Positions 46,291-57,864 are shown, numbered from the stretch's first letter. The stretch: 64,000 nucleotides of DNA from Podocnemis expansa (GCA_007922195.1 ML682029.1:1867370-1931369); one strand, 5' to 3'. Program-made: numbers and translations. The notes: generated by a model not told the origin, from the sequence alone.

Positions 46291-47264
46291 CCACATGTTG
46301 ACAGGATAAGACAATAAAGAAATACACTAAGCGCTGGTCAAAATAAATAATCCGATTGCGAATTTAAGGCCTTAGCAGTTGGGATCGAATGTCTCCAGGG
46401 CTGTAAGGAGCAGAAGGTTTGGCCATTTGTGGTTAGGCAGGCAATTCCCCTAGGATTTACAAGTGTCAGATTTGCCCTGTATTAAGAAGCGGGTACCAGT
46501 CCATACAAATACGTTGGGTTCACGAAAAAACTCAGTGAGTGGATGGCTCATTTATAAATCTTAGAAGCTGACTGGCTACTTCATTCCCCCACCACAGTCA
46601 GAAATTACACTGGTGTGAAGGGTTTGGCGGGTCAGGCCATTAACATCCATCCAGCATGCATCTGATCCATGGACTAGCAGCTCCTGTAACATCACCCATC
46701 TCCTTCTCCTCCCCTTGTGACTCCGCATACTCAGGGTTTAGACCAAGCCCTTTTGGTTTAGAGCATCCACACGTGCTCCCATCACTTCATCTCTGGGCAC
46801 ACAGGCAACGTCAGCTAGCGCCGACACCACCCCCCTTCTCAGACAGAAAGTGCATAAGATGCCGTCCTGCCCCATGGCCAGGACTGAGCTCTGTGGGGCC
46901 AGCAAGGAGGAAGAACGACCAGTGCTGGAGCATCTTTTGGCAAGAACAACGCTGACATCACCTGCTGCGCCCTAGTCCATAGGGAGGGAGACAGGCAGGG
47001 GTCTACAGCTGAATATCAACACCCAGACTGCAGAGAACGTGTGTCATGTGCTCTCCTTGGTCAGGGGGCATCCATGTTTCACACAAACTGATGTCTCTGG
47101 TTGGCTGCTAGGATTGTAGTGACCCAGTCTGGAGGCAATAGTGGCTATGATGGCGGAGAGAAGCCAAGCACTGTGCGAGGAGAAGCCGGGTTCAATCTCT
47201 TTTCCTGGGGAGGTGGCTGGTGGAGAGGCTTGCAGAAGGCTCTGCCACCTGACCCTGGGTGCCT
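46291..47264. other. Inter-miRNA sequence without recognised features
   Basis: No gene, RNA or clear repeat is seen. Confidence 0.45.
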
Positions 47265-47390
47265 TAGGAACACAGGAATCACCACACTGGACAGGCCGCT
47301 CATCCATCCAGCCCAGCATCCTGCCTCCAGCAACCACCAGCACCTGCTGCTTCAGAGCTGCACTAGGTGATTATGAGCTAAATCTCCCAC
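47265..47390 (-). repeat. CR1 3'-end fragment
   Basis: AGGAACACAGGAATCACC, then ACACTGGACAGGCCGCTCATC and CATCCAGCCCAGCATCCTGC is the inverse of the CR1 3' end type seen at 1840-1875 and 10690-10737. Confidence 0.65.
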
Positions 47391-47734
47391 AGGAAGCTTA
47401 AATTACAGCAAGAGAGGTTTTGGTTGGACCAGGAGTGATACAAGCCCAGGAAAAGACACGGGCTCTGTGCCCCCAGCACCACCCCAGTTCCCATTCGGGA
47501 CCAGGGCCCAATCCTGCCCAGAGCCCATATTGGGCTCTTGCTGCGGGTGGTCCAGCCCCAGATCCCCGGATAGGGAACACAGCTGCCACCGCGGGCAGCC
47601 CAACCCCAGAGCCCCAGCCAGGGACCGGGACCGGGAAGACAGCTGCCACTGCGGGTGGCCCAGACCTGGGACGCTGGTGCTGGGACTCAGGGCTTGAGCC
47701 CCCTAAGCCCAGCATCAGCAGCACCACTGGGTTG

Positions 47735-47945
47735 AATACTAGGAAATAAATCCTAACTGTCAGGGGAATTAACCACCAGAATAAGTTGCCTAGGCAGGTT
47801 GTGGAATCTCCATCTTTGGGCGTGTTTAAGAGCAGGTTAGACAAACACCTGTCCGCGATGGTCTAGATGGCACGTCGTCCTGTCATGATTACAGGGGACT
47901 GGACTCAACCTTTCATAGTCCCTGCTAGTTTCTCTGATTTTATTC
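47735..47945 (+). mobile_element. CR1 3'-end fragment
   Basis: The segment AATAAGTTGCCTAGGCAGG, TTGTGGAATCTCCATC, then AAGAGCAGGTTAGACAAACA and CCTTTCATAGTCCCTGC is the end of CR1 ORF2 and its 3' UTR, 5'-truncated. The GC-rich block before it (47400-47730) is unassigned. Confidence 0.85.
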
Positions 47946-48597
47946 TATAAGCTAGCCTCATAACCCTCAATAATTTAGGGTCACTTGAAGTCCTGAAGCA
48001 TGAGCAGGAATTGTCAGCAATGAGATTCCACCTCCCCCCAGGCACCTTGAGCTGTGGGCCATTTGGGTTAACCACACAGCCCAGGGTTTCATTTTTGCCC
48101 CGGGGCAGGTAGGTAAGCTTGCCTTCATAAGTGAAAGAAGAGCCTTCAAGCCAAGGCTAGGAGCTACCTGCCCATATCAAAACCAGTGGAGCATCACCAT
48201 TTTTGCCTGTGGCAAGCAACCCAACGGTAGCAGCCAGTCCTTTTGCGAGACACACCTTGCTCCATTTTGGTTCATTCCCATTTGCTCACTCTTTGCAGGA
48301 TCACAAATTGATGGTATTCCTGTGATATGCAGGAGGACTGTGTCTATCCCTTTGAGCAACACGTCTTCCTGCTCACAGCTGAGGCTGTGTCAACCGGCTG
48401 CGTCATTACAGGCCGCTGGCCAGAACTCCTCGGACTTCAGGGGACACTGTGCAGATGTTTAGAAATTCATAGCAATAGACCAGATCTTCCCGATCCTGCA
48501 TCTTATTTAGTTCTGAGCAGTATGGGCCTAGGACACACAGCTGGTTGAGCAGTTCTTGTTCTGTCCAGCAGAGAGCAATGATACACATGCTCAATCC
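47946..48597. other. Inter-miRNA sequence without recognised features
   Basis: No gene or clear repeat is recognised. Confidence 0.45.
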
Positions 48598-49118
48598 CAG
48601 TGGTTCCCAGCCTGTGGCCCGGGATCCAAAACCAGCCTTTGGAGACTTTCAAAGTTGTCTGCGATGTGCCTCCTGCGGGCTGTAGAAGTGAGCTGCTGCC
48701 TAAGGACCCAGGCGGAGCGTGTTTCCTCTGGGCTGAAAGACCAGCGCGGGTTCCTTGCTGCAGCCAAGCAAAGGGTGATCAGTGCTCCCCTCCCACTGCC
48801 CGTAGCAGGGAGCATGGCAAAGCGCTGTCTACGTCCATAGGCGCTGGGGCCCCTGCTGGGCTAAAGGGATTTGGGCACTGATCTCCCATTCCCCTGGCTG
48901 CAAAAGGGAGCTACTGCCTAGGGACCAGGTGGAGCACACGGGGCTACAGGATGCTTGCAGTTTCCCCGCTAGAGCCAAGGAGATGAAAGATCGGCAAGGG
49001 GGCAGCCTGCTTCCATCTGGGTGCAGTGTTGGGTGGCCCGCTGGCAGAGACTAGTGGCCCTTCAGGGTTATAAAAATGACACCTGTGGCCCTCAAGTCAA
49101 AAAGGTTGGGACCCACTG
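48598..49118. mobile_element. Non-autonomous hAT element, 521 bp
   Basis: The ends CAGTGGTTCCCAGCC and GGTTGGGACCCACTG are good inverted repeats. The flanking octamers CTCAATCC and ATCTAGCC match at 5 of 8. It ends about 170 bp from the miR-96 precursor and is related by its ends to 24711-25081. Confidence 0.75.
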
Positions 49119-49280
49119 ATCTAGCCAGAACATTGTGCAGCAGGCAACTTGTAAGATACATGGATGATTTGGGGGCATGGGGTGTAGACGACACAACCCT
49201 AATTCTTCAAATGACTTGCCCTCAGGCGCCAGCCTTGTTTATAAGCCCAGCCACCATCCTCACAGCCAGCTGCTCCTTCC

Positions 49281-49366
49281 ACCTTCTCCCATATTGGCAC
49301 TACACATAATTGCTCAACGTATATATACAAAAGCAAAAATGTGCTAGTGCCAAAACGGGCAAAGCG
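49281..49366 (-). ncRNA. MIR96: miR-96 precursor
   Basis: On the minus strand 49332-49354 (23 nt) is identical to vertebrate miR-96-5p as I recall it (seed UUGGCAC). A loop rich in TATA (TTTGTATATATACGTTGAGC) leads to the 3p arm at 49290-49311, which reads AATTATGTGTAGTGCCAATA then TG and pairs with the 5p arm. Two changes from the human 3p (ATC to ATT, GCA to GTA as I remember it) sit in the less constrained arm. miR-96 is required in inner-ear hair cells; seed mutations cause deafness in human and mouse. It lies about 350 bp downstream of miR-183 on the minus strand and is almost surely processed from the same transcript. Confidence 0.97.
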
Positions 49367-49646
49367 GAGATATTGATCCCAAGTGAGGAGGTCCCATGAG
49401 TTCTTCCCAACCCACAGGCAGACACAAAGACCCACAGACAGGCCCCATCCTTAGCAGCTCATAGTCTGGTCACTGGCAAGAAGAGAAATCGTAGGCTAAA
49501 CCGATGACCAGAGCATTGCATGCTGACTTCCCACCCCCAGAGCCCGACCTGGTGGGTTTTCCTTTAAGCACCCCAGTAGCAGGGACTGGGACGGAGGGTG
49601 TTAGAGCTGGGGGATGCGCATGCAGACGAGGAGCAATGATCTTGTG

Positions 49647-49745
49647 GTTCTTTCTCTGCTCTGTTTATGGCCCTATGGTAATTCACTGATAGTGCCTTTT
49701 CACAGTGAATTCTACCAGTGCCATACACAGAACAGGAGTAACGCT
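49647..49745 (-). ncRNA. MIR183: miR-183 precursor
   Basis: On the minus strand 49704-49725 (22 nt) is identical to vertebrate miR-183-5p as I recall it (seed AUGGCAC). The loop TGAAAAGGCACTATCA joins it to the 3p arm at 49665-49686, GTGAATTACCATAGGGCCAT then AA, where human has CGAAGG in place of CATAGG by memory. The basal stem CTGTTCTGTG with ACAGAGCAG is conserved. It is the first, 5'-most member of the cluster, so the promoter must lie at higher coordinates. Confidence 0.97.
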
Positions 49746-49765
49746 CGCCCCAGCCAAACCTGCCA

Positions 49766-49778
49766 CTGAAAAAAAAAA
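49766..49778 (-). other. Strong 3' splice site-like sequence just upstream of miR-183
   Basis: Read on the minus strand: ten T residues directly followed by CAG and then TGGCAGG. The predicted exon would start at 49765, about 20-25 nt before the miR-183 stem. This would place the hairpins in the exon after the splice. Sequence-only evidence. Confidence 0.4.
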
Positions 49779-51809
49779 CGGAGTGGGGGATGGAACAGAG
49801 CAAGCAAGAGCTCAAAAAAGCCTCTCTTTCCTTATTCGCATTGACGCAACATAAGCACGGCAGGAGCATGCAGAAACTCAGCCCACATGCTCCCTTGGGC
49901 TGACCACTGGCAGGTCTTGTGTTGGCTTCACTGGGACCTATGTTCACAGACACGTCTGTACTGCAGCTTTATGTGATGTGTGCCCCTCAGATTGGCTTGG
50001 AAGATGGGTCTTATTTACCCACTGTATCCTCTGTGGGGCAGAGACCTATTGTTCGCTCAAGCCTAGTTCACTCTTGACGCTAACAGCTCTGTGTCCCTAA
50101 TGCATCACAAGGACCGTGCAAGTCAGCCAGCATCCCTTGACCTGACCATATGTCTCATTCCCAGAAGGCAGGTATCCATTATAGCAACTTCCCCCCCAGC
50201 TCCCCCCACACCCATTTCCCACTGGCCTGAAGGCTTTTTGCCTGATGAAGACTCAGACATAGGCTTGGACGGATTATATTTTAATTAGTAAGTGGTGGTA
50301 TTGTCACTGTCTTCCCTGCAATCCCCTCCTCCCCCCCCAGCACAGCATGGGGAGTGGAAATGGATCATTAATTGACATGGTACAAATAAGTCACCACATT
50401 TTTTTCCCCCAAAATATGGCTTGAGGGTTAATGGAGTAATGTTCTGGTCAACATTTTCCTGTTCCAGGAGGCTTAAAAATGAAATATTAAGGATTTTAAT
50501 CAAATATCAAGAGTCTATTTATTAATCTAGTCTTCTACAGTCATTACAACTTGACAAAATAATTAGCAATTGGGTTTATTTCCTTCTAGCACCACAGCTT
50601 AAGTTAACAAGAATGGCAGAAATGGATACTAGCCACCAAAATTATCTTCAAGTCCCCCACCCAACCCTCACATCTCAAATCAATACAAAATCAAATCCTG
50701 AGCCAGGAAAACAATTTGAGCTGGATCCAAAATCCGATGTTCAGGACCAATCAGTGATAAACATGTTTAAAAATTGAAATCTAGTTCTCCCAAACCCACT
50801 TAAATGATACTCTCAAATCCTGCCGGTGGTGAGTCTGGATTTACACCAGTAAAACTCCACTAAAGATTCACATCTATATAACTGAGAGCAGAATATGCCC
50901 CTAAATCTCCAGGTGAAAATAGTGTCCATTGAGACAAGGCAGTTAGATGACCTTAATTTCCTGTTGAGCAATGAATGGATATTGTACCATATAAACAACA
51001 GCTCCAAGAATGAATTAGCCTGCCCAAGGAAAAAAAGGAATGGCAAAGAGGACGTCCGGCAGGCACATGAGACAACTAAACCTAGACACGAACACAACTA
51101 GAGAACAGGCAGGTCAGTTCAACTTGGCAGTGAGCAACTGATTATTAGGCACTTGAAAGCAACTCTTTGTTGCCATTTTTGCATTTGAAATATCTGATTC
51201 ATTTACAAAGTTGAAACAAAGCAGATCTCAAGCGTCAGGGTCTGAGGTTGTGCTCACATAAGGATCAGGAAGAAATGCTCCACTTTTCAGCGGATAACTG
51301 AATTTTGGGGAAGCCTGTACTGCTTTCTTCTAGAATGGGTCATTGCTACAGGAAAAATCCCCGATGAGAAGGAACAACAGACTCCTCTGATCTGGCAGCT
51401 CCCAGAGTAAATCAATTTGTAACTCAGCATTAGACAGCATGGGGCCAGCCGCTCCTACCAGACTGGCATTTTGACACATGAAAGCCGAGCCAAGCAGACA
51501 TTAAAGTCAGGGGCTTTGCGCACACTTTTCCCCTCTCCACAAAGTCTCCATTGTGTTTGGAAAAGGCTGAGACACCAGCACGTACGGAGAGCGAAGGGAT
51601 GGGCTGCCTGGAGTAGAGACGTTTTCGAAACTCGAAATCAGACGACATGCTAAAGGAAGGGCCCAGGCCAGCAAATGAAGAGAAGTGAAGGAGGGACAAG
51701 TGTGAAAGGGACCACTGCCTTGTGTTGAGCCAAGAAACAAAATAAGACAAAACAAAGATGTCAAAGTGCCTGTCTGATAAGAATTAAAATGAAGCCAGAA
51801 GTGTTAACC
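49779..51809. other. Upstream region of miR-183; candidate conserved block at 50340-50620
   Basis: No gene or clear transposon. The segment 50340-50620 is AT-rich with homeodomain-type words (CATTAATTGACA at about 50366-50377, TTTTAATCAAATATC, TTTATTAATCTAG, AATAATTAGCAATTGG) and no sign of being a repeat. It lies 0.6-0.9 kb upstream of the miR-183 hairpin and is a candidate enhancer. 50815-50885 resembles a short reptile repeat (GGATTTACACCAGTAAAAC). Confidence 0.45.
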
Positions 51810-51950
51810 CATACCACAGATGGGGAAATGACTTGACCGAAGTCACATAGGGAGGGCATCAGCGGCAGAGCTAAGAAAAGACCCGAGAATCAAATGTCCA
51901 TTTCCACTGATCTAACTATTGCACACTGCTGCCTTCACTGCTAGCAAAGG
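51810..51950 (-). repeat. MIR-like SINE fragment
   Basis: ACAGATGGGGAAATGACTTG, then ACCGAAGTCACATAGGGAGG followed by GGCAGAGCTAAGA is a reverse-oriented MIR core. Confidence 0.75.
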
Positions 51951-52259
51951 AAGATTAGAAAAGAGAAGATTGATCTGGGGGACATGGAGAGGTCTTATTT
52001 CTCTGACAACTAGCTGCAGTGCCAGAAATAGGCCACACCACTGAAAGAGCTGCCAGAAAAGCTAGTTCAGTACGGCAGATCTCCCACACCGTAACCCGCT
52101 AATAAACGAGGGTTTCATTCAAGGTTAGTTTGTAAGTACCTAGAAACATGGTGATTTCTGCTATCAAAGGAGGATGGAAATTCCATAGGATCAGCTTGTC
52201 TGTCTGAATCAGTAGATGTGACCCTGAGTACATGGCACTTTGCAAAGACGGCTAAGCTT

Positions 52260-52378
52260 GAGCCACAACTTGCAGGTGGGGAAACTGAGGTAAAAAAGCC
52301 CCCCCCCCACCATGTCACAGAGCAAATTAGTGGCAGATTCAAGAATAAGGTCCTAGCTTCCTGATTGCCCATGCTGCA
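52260..52378 (-). repeat. MIR-like SINE fragment
   Basis: GGTGGGGAAACTGAGGTAAA, then CATGTCACAGAGCAAATTAG followed by TGGCAGATTCAAGAATAAGG is a reverse-oriented MIR. Confidence 0.75.
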
Positions 52379-52712
52379 CTCTTGCCCCTTGTCCCCAGCA
52401 CGCCTTTTTTTTTTGCTTCTGACTCAGAAGGGTTGGAAAGTGAAGCGAGTTTCTGGAAAGGCCGGGCTGCGCAGCCAAGTAAAAGTCTTACCTACACTTC
52501 AGTAGTTCTCAGCTCCCATCAGAGAAAGCAACTGGATTTATGCCTGGTTCGTGAGGTCCTTTCTCAGGCAAGATGCCCATTGGCAGAACCAGCATTTGCA
52601 AAATTTAGCTTTGGCTATACGACACCCTCAGTTCATACATTAGATTTCTCAAGTCTCTCCCATCTGAGAAGCTCAACGCATTTTGCAAACAAAGCAATTC
52701 ATACTACTCCAG

Positions 52713-52729
52713 AGAGAGAGAGAGAGAGG
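52713..52729. repeat. (GA)n microsatellite
   Basis: A run of about eight GA dinucleotides directly upstream of a MIR fragment. Confidence 0.9.
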
Positions 52730-52734
52730 GGGGT

Positions 52735-52880
52735 GGTTTATTATCCCCATTTTACAGCTGGGGAAAACTTGAGGTGCAAGAAGGTCAAATGACTGGCACA
52801 CATCGTGCTCAGTAAGCCAGTGATAGAATTGCGTGTCGAACCCAGGAGTCCTAGTCTCTAGTTTTAGCCGTTAGACTAAG
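52735..52880 (-). repeat. MIR-like SINE fragment, well preserved
   Basis: TTATTATCCCCATTTTACAG, then CTGGGGAAAACTTGAGG, AAATGACTGGCACACA and GTCGAACCCAGGAGTCCTAG give nearly the full reverse-oriented MIR core and tRNA-like end (GTCGAACCC is the inverse of a B box). Confidence 0.85.
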
Positions 52881-53999
52881 CTTTCTTCCCAGTAAGAATC
52901 ATTAATACTAATAGAGTTTGCTTCTAACTGCAGTTATTTGCCAGCCTTATATTATGAGACCCTGAGACTGGGGATTATTAAGCCCATTTAAATGGCTTGG
53001 GGAAACGAAACAGGGTTTGACTAGCTCTTAGAAATCCACTGAATTTAAATTCCTTCCCCACACAACAGCAAACCTGACCAAAAAATGTCAGAGCCCTTTA
53101 AAGCCAATGGGCTCCAGCCCTGGTCTCTGTTGTATTTTGAGAAGAGTTGCAAACCACAGGGTGCAGCCCCATGGCTTCCTGCAATCTTAGGCAGTCTGGC
53201 CGCTTTGGACTGCTCCACTTTCTGTGTCATTTATCCAGCACCAAAGGCTGCAGCCTAGGAGAGCTGTCAGCACCTGTCCTTTCCCTGACCTTCCATGGAA
53301 AGCAAGCGGATATGTCTGGTGAATGGGAACATCTACAAAAGCAATGCAACCAGGTAAGTTTATTCTTTCTCCTCCAGTTTTTGACCCCTAGCAGCACTTC
53401 TGGTATGTTGGGCTAAACTAAATGGCAATATAGACACTGGGGGACCCTTCCTTTTCCCCACCCAGACAAATGAACCTCCATATCTCATCTCCGATAATGG
53501 CAGCCCTAGGAACTTAAGTGGAAGGAGATGATGCTCTAGGTCAGGAATAGTCATGCAACATCTCTTGCTTGCAGCAGCTTCTACCAAACTGCAGGGACTT
53601 TGTCAACATATACCCTGATGCAGCACAGTCGAGAGCTTTACAGATTGTACCCGGCTACTGACACGTCCTCTCATCTAGGTACCCACACAGCACACATCAA
53701 CTTTGCATCAGAGAGAGCCTTTCAGCAGATAGGTACGCCTACCAATAGGCTCATCAGCTTCAATTAAGGTACGTGTTTAAGGCCTTAGGGTCATATTTTT
53801 AAAGACATTTAACTACCAGCCTTACCGGACACTAAGCTACATTTTTACTTGCCCAAATATCTTTCAAAGTCAGGTCTGCAGCTCCTTACAAGGTCTAATA
53901 TTCTGTTATACTAAAGAGAAGAGGTTTCCCTCCCTCTCCAACTCTGTCTTTAGGCCTTACTTATTACTCACAGACACGATAAAGCCCATTAATCTCTTG
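52881..53999. other. Sequence upstream of miR-183 without recognised features
   Basis: No gene or clear repeat is recognised. Confidence 0.45.
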
Positions 54000-54240
54000 G
54001 TGTCTGTAATTTCTTGTGGCAGCAAGTTCCACAGGTTAATTTTACTTTATGTGGCTATGTCCTTTGACCAATTTTAAATATGTTGCCTTTTAAATTAACA
54101 AGTTGCCTCCATCTCCATTAAGAGAAAAATTTCTGTCTGACCTCTGTACAATCTATTTTGTACGCTGCTCCCCCATATCCCTTTATTTTCTTCTACATAA
54201 ACCAAATCACCCTCATCTCTTTCATGGCTAATATTTGTGT
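54000..54240 (-). repeat. Old LINE fragment (CR1/L3-like), uncertain
   Basis: Words such as GTGGCAGCAAGTTCCACAGG and TTAATTTTACTTTATG followed by TACATAAACCAAATCACCCTC resemble the reverse of the ORF2 end of an ancient CR1/L3-type LINE. Too diverged for a firm call. Confidence 0.4.
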
Positions 54241-55924
54241 CAGTCTGTCTCTGCTATAATCAGCTGGACTTTCTTGTCAAATTCACAGCTCCATGGATAA
54301 TGGACAAGAATGAAGGGGGGGGTGTCTATGGATGCAGCATCACCCTAACAACACCAACACAAATCCTACATCTCTCGTGGAGGTGGCGTTATCAGTTTAG
54401 TAGGACACGTATATCAGCAGGAGCAAGGCTGTAGTGTGAACACCGACTTGATTAGGTCGCTCTCAGCAGCCCTAAATCAGCCTAACGCTGTCATTTAGGC
54501 CAGGTCTTAGAGTCTTTCCAGGACACAAATCAGCTGGTGCTCCCAAACGAGAGTTGAGCCAGACTCCTCAGCAATTGGCAGCAAGTGGAATATGGGATTT
54601 GCATTGTACGTTTCCATATTGACAGTTTTGAGTCAAAAGACGGCCTTTCCTCCAACATCCTATTTACCTTAAGCAGCCTCATCAGATACAGGCAAATCAA
54701 TGGGGGAACCCACACTATGTACCCCTAAACCTTCGCTCACTATCAGAATCGACATCAAATGAACCGTTTAATTGCGATTTCCCTTTCTACAGCCCTTTCC
54801 ATCTGAGGCCCCCAGCACACTTTGCAGACAATAATGAATGCAGCGTCCCACCCTGCCTGAGATTCAGGTACTGTCATATGGGAAGAATGAGTGAGAAAAG
54901 GTCAATATTTTCAAAAGTGGCCACTAATCCAGTGAGCCACCTTGGGTCTGATTTTCAGACTCGCTGACTGCCTGCAGCCCCACCGACTTCAGCTATGCAG
55001 GAAGGAAGAGAAAGCTCGACTGTTGGGGTCACAAGTCCTGTCCTCAAATGTCAGGGAGCGTCTTTGAAAAATCTCAGCTTGCTCCTGGAACCACAAGCAA
55101 TCTACAGTGGAGCAAGGCAGGACTCGGCCTCTCTTCTCCCACTTCCTTGTGTTTTAACTCCCATCCCATCCTTCCTAGCAGCCTTGGACGGTCACACAAT
55201 TTTCCCCTCATGTCTGCAGAGTGGTTTTGGGGTGGTTGTTTTGCAGGACACGGCCTTCGTGAGATTTCCAGCCCCACTTCAGCCTGTTCAAAAAGCCTTC
55301 AGGAGCATGGCTGTTTTGGACACTTAGACCTGAATGTATTTAGCTGTCCCCCATTGCTCATCAATCTCCGAGCTCAGGCACTGCTGGGCTAATGGCAAGG
55401 GACACTGGAATAAACCACATGAGAAACGTGAAAATGGGAAGGGGATGGGATTCTTCAAGTGGCTCCTAATGTGACTCGGAGCCTTTTGACTTTATTTGCA
55501 ATCCCACAGGCACTTCATTACCCCCTCGTAGGTGTTCAGTGGCTGAAGGTCTCAATGGGCTCTCTCATCCCTGGAGGAGACAAGACCTGAGTGTCAGTAT
55601 TGAAGCATGTTCTGGGTGAGGGGAGTTTACGAGATCACAGCCTGGGATTTACTTAGTCACTGCATGGAGGGGTATCAGCCTCCTTCTTCTCACCAGCACT
55701 GCAAACGCACCCGGACATTTTCCCCTTGACTCGCTGCCTAATTGCATGCTCTGTGCCAGCTTGGTCGCTGCGCTTGCATACGCCTATTACAGCTAATCCC
55801 TGGGCGTCCCCACCCCAATCCAATACCCTGCAGGCTCTTATCCACAATGCAGCCTGACTTGCATCCTCTGGCTGCTGTCCTCTGAGCAAAAAAGTGAAAA
55901 GTTTGCTGAAACATGCATGGACTG
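54241..55924. other. Sequence upstream of miR-183 without recognised genes
   Basis: No gene is recognised. 54780-54860 and 54905-54990 may be short interspersed repeat remnants (CATCTGAGGCCCCCAGCAC; GGTCTGATTTTCAGAC). Confidence 0.4.
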
Positions 55925-56100
55925 ATAGAAGATTAGGGTTGGCAGGGATCTCACTGGGTCATCCAGTCCAGTGTTTCTCAACAACCAGTCCACAGACCAG
56001 CACCAGTCCTGGACACCTCCCTGACACAGTATAGGAAGGTGGTCCTGGGCATCAAAAAGGTTGAGAAGTATGGCTCAAAGCACACACCAGGTAGGATGTA
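55925..56100 (-). mobile_element. CR1 3'-end fragment carrying a hAT insertion
   Basis: GATTAGGGTTGGCAGGGATC, then TCATCCAGTCC is a reverse CR1 3' end. It is interrupted at 55969 by CAGTGTTTCTCAAC, a classic hAT terminus. The other end near 56063-56078 (GGTTGAGAAGTATGG) is degenerate. Confidence 0.7.
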
Positions 56101-56184
56101 AACACTCCAGTATTAAAGTTAGACAGCAATCTTTAGATCACAGCACCAGGCAGTCCATAGATCTCAAAGCTGTCGATAAAGGAA

Positions 56185-56335
56185 GCATAGTATTATTATC
56201 CCCATTCCACAGAATTGCAAACTGAGTCACCGAAGAGTGACCGGACATCTCCAGAGTCACCCAGCAGGTTAATGGCAGAAAGCAGAATCAAACCCAGAGT
56301 TCCTTTCCCTACCCGATCCCACTAGACCATGCTGT
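56185..56335 (-). repeat. MIR-like SINE fragment
   Basis: TATTATTATCCCCATTCCAC, then CAGAGTCACCCAGCAGG and AATCAAACCCAGAGTTCC is a reverse-oriented MIR. Confidence 0.8.
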
Positions 56336-57611
56336 GATATTGCTCATCTCCATTATACCCATTCAGACTGTAGCCTTCGCAAGCACCCGCTGACTGACTT
56401 CAACGCCAGGTTGCCACCTTTCCACTTGGCTCAAGCAGCTGCTATTAAACAGGTAGGCATGTTGCACCTAAGCTGAAAGATTTAATGTGTCCATGCCATA
56501 CTTCCAGCTTTGTTACAGTGACTGTTGCTGGCAGAACTTTAAGTCAATTCTCACCTAGCTAACCTAATCATCAGACTGGCACCCAGAGCCGTAACAGGGC
56601 TGGTGGCATGATAGCCCATGCTGAGGGTGCCATGCAAGAGAGATCATAGAGGAGACATCTGGAATGACAGCTCAGGTTTGGGCACTAGAAAGACAGGAAT
56701 ATGCTTTGGAGAGAAGGAAAAAAAGGGAACACTTTCCCTCTCTAAAACACCCTTCTCAGTCTTCTGCACCCTACAAAGGGGCTCACTGCGACCTCACTTT
56801 AGGAGCCGTTCTACGGAAACCCATTGAGATGTTCCCATAGCAAATTCTTGCCCTGAAAAGGGCCAGCCAAGGCCTTGCCAACAACGGGAGATTTAAGTCA
56901 CCCATGTGCGGAGCCCTAGCACAGCCGCAATGCGCTGGTAGCAACAGGCAAGCGGGCAAGACACAGGAAACTCACCCATCTTTGACCCAGCAGAGCAACC
57001 CTGCTGGCTCCTAAAACCTTGGCCTAGATGTGGCCCAGGAAACGCAAGCTCTGAGAGCAAAGATGGACACTTGCTCAGAGCCACTTCTGAGTGAGTGTGA
57101 GGGCTGAGCAGAGACTAGGAGCAGGAAAACACCCCAGCGTGGGGGCTGTTTCTTAAACTCCCGGCTAAGGGCTGGTGTCCCCGGCAGAGCAGGGCAGTGG
57201 CTGGGGCCCACCAGAAGAAGCCAGCTCAGCAGGGCTGGGATGAGCAGAAACCTGGACCTGGCTTTGGAAGCGACGGATTCAGATTAATCCTTGCTTTTAG
57301 AGGGCAGCAAGTGGCGCCAGTGGGGCAGACAGCCAAGATCTCTCATCCGCACTCTGGCTCCTGGCTCGGTAGAGGAATATCTGGGGGAAGAGCCATAGAG
57401 GAGATGATTCAAAACTCTGGGATAGGTGGAGGAGGGGGACGGAGCGAGCAGGGCCCCTGTCCTCTCACTTGCGCATGGTGTAAACCAGGAATAGCCCAAT
57501 GGCGTGCTGGAGAGCAGCATCCGGCCCCCAGCCTACCCCTTGGCGCACTGAATGGTGCAGTGGCGCGTCCTCAAAACAGGAGTCATCATGACGCAGTGTC
57601 AGAGCTGCAGG
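56336..57611. other. Sequence upstream of miR-183 without recognised features
   Basis: No gene or clear repeat is recognised. Confidence 0.45.
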
Positions 57612-57864
57612 CAGTGCCGTATTTCCCATTCGGCACTGTAGGTGCAGCGTCTAGGGCCTATGAAATTTTTAGGGCCTACGAAGGAGGGAAAAATTTAAAA
57701 AAGCAGATAAAATAGGGAAAAATAAGGAAAAGCACATGGTTTAGCATTAGAATAGTTTAAAGTGCATCATGTCAATCGACGTAATTCGACTGGCGTTTAC
57801 CCCTCTTTTTGCACATTTGGGAGTGAAAGCACCTAGGGCCTACAAACACCAACATCCGGCCCTG
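57612..57864. mobile_element. Non-autonomous hAT element, 253 bp
   Basis: The ends CAGTGCCGTATTTCCC and CCAACATCCGGCCCTG are imperfect inverted repeats. The flanks GCTGCAGG (57604-57611) and GCTGGAGG (57865-57872) match at 7 of 8. TAGGGCCTA words recur near both ends. Confidence 0.82.
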
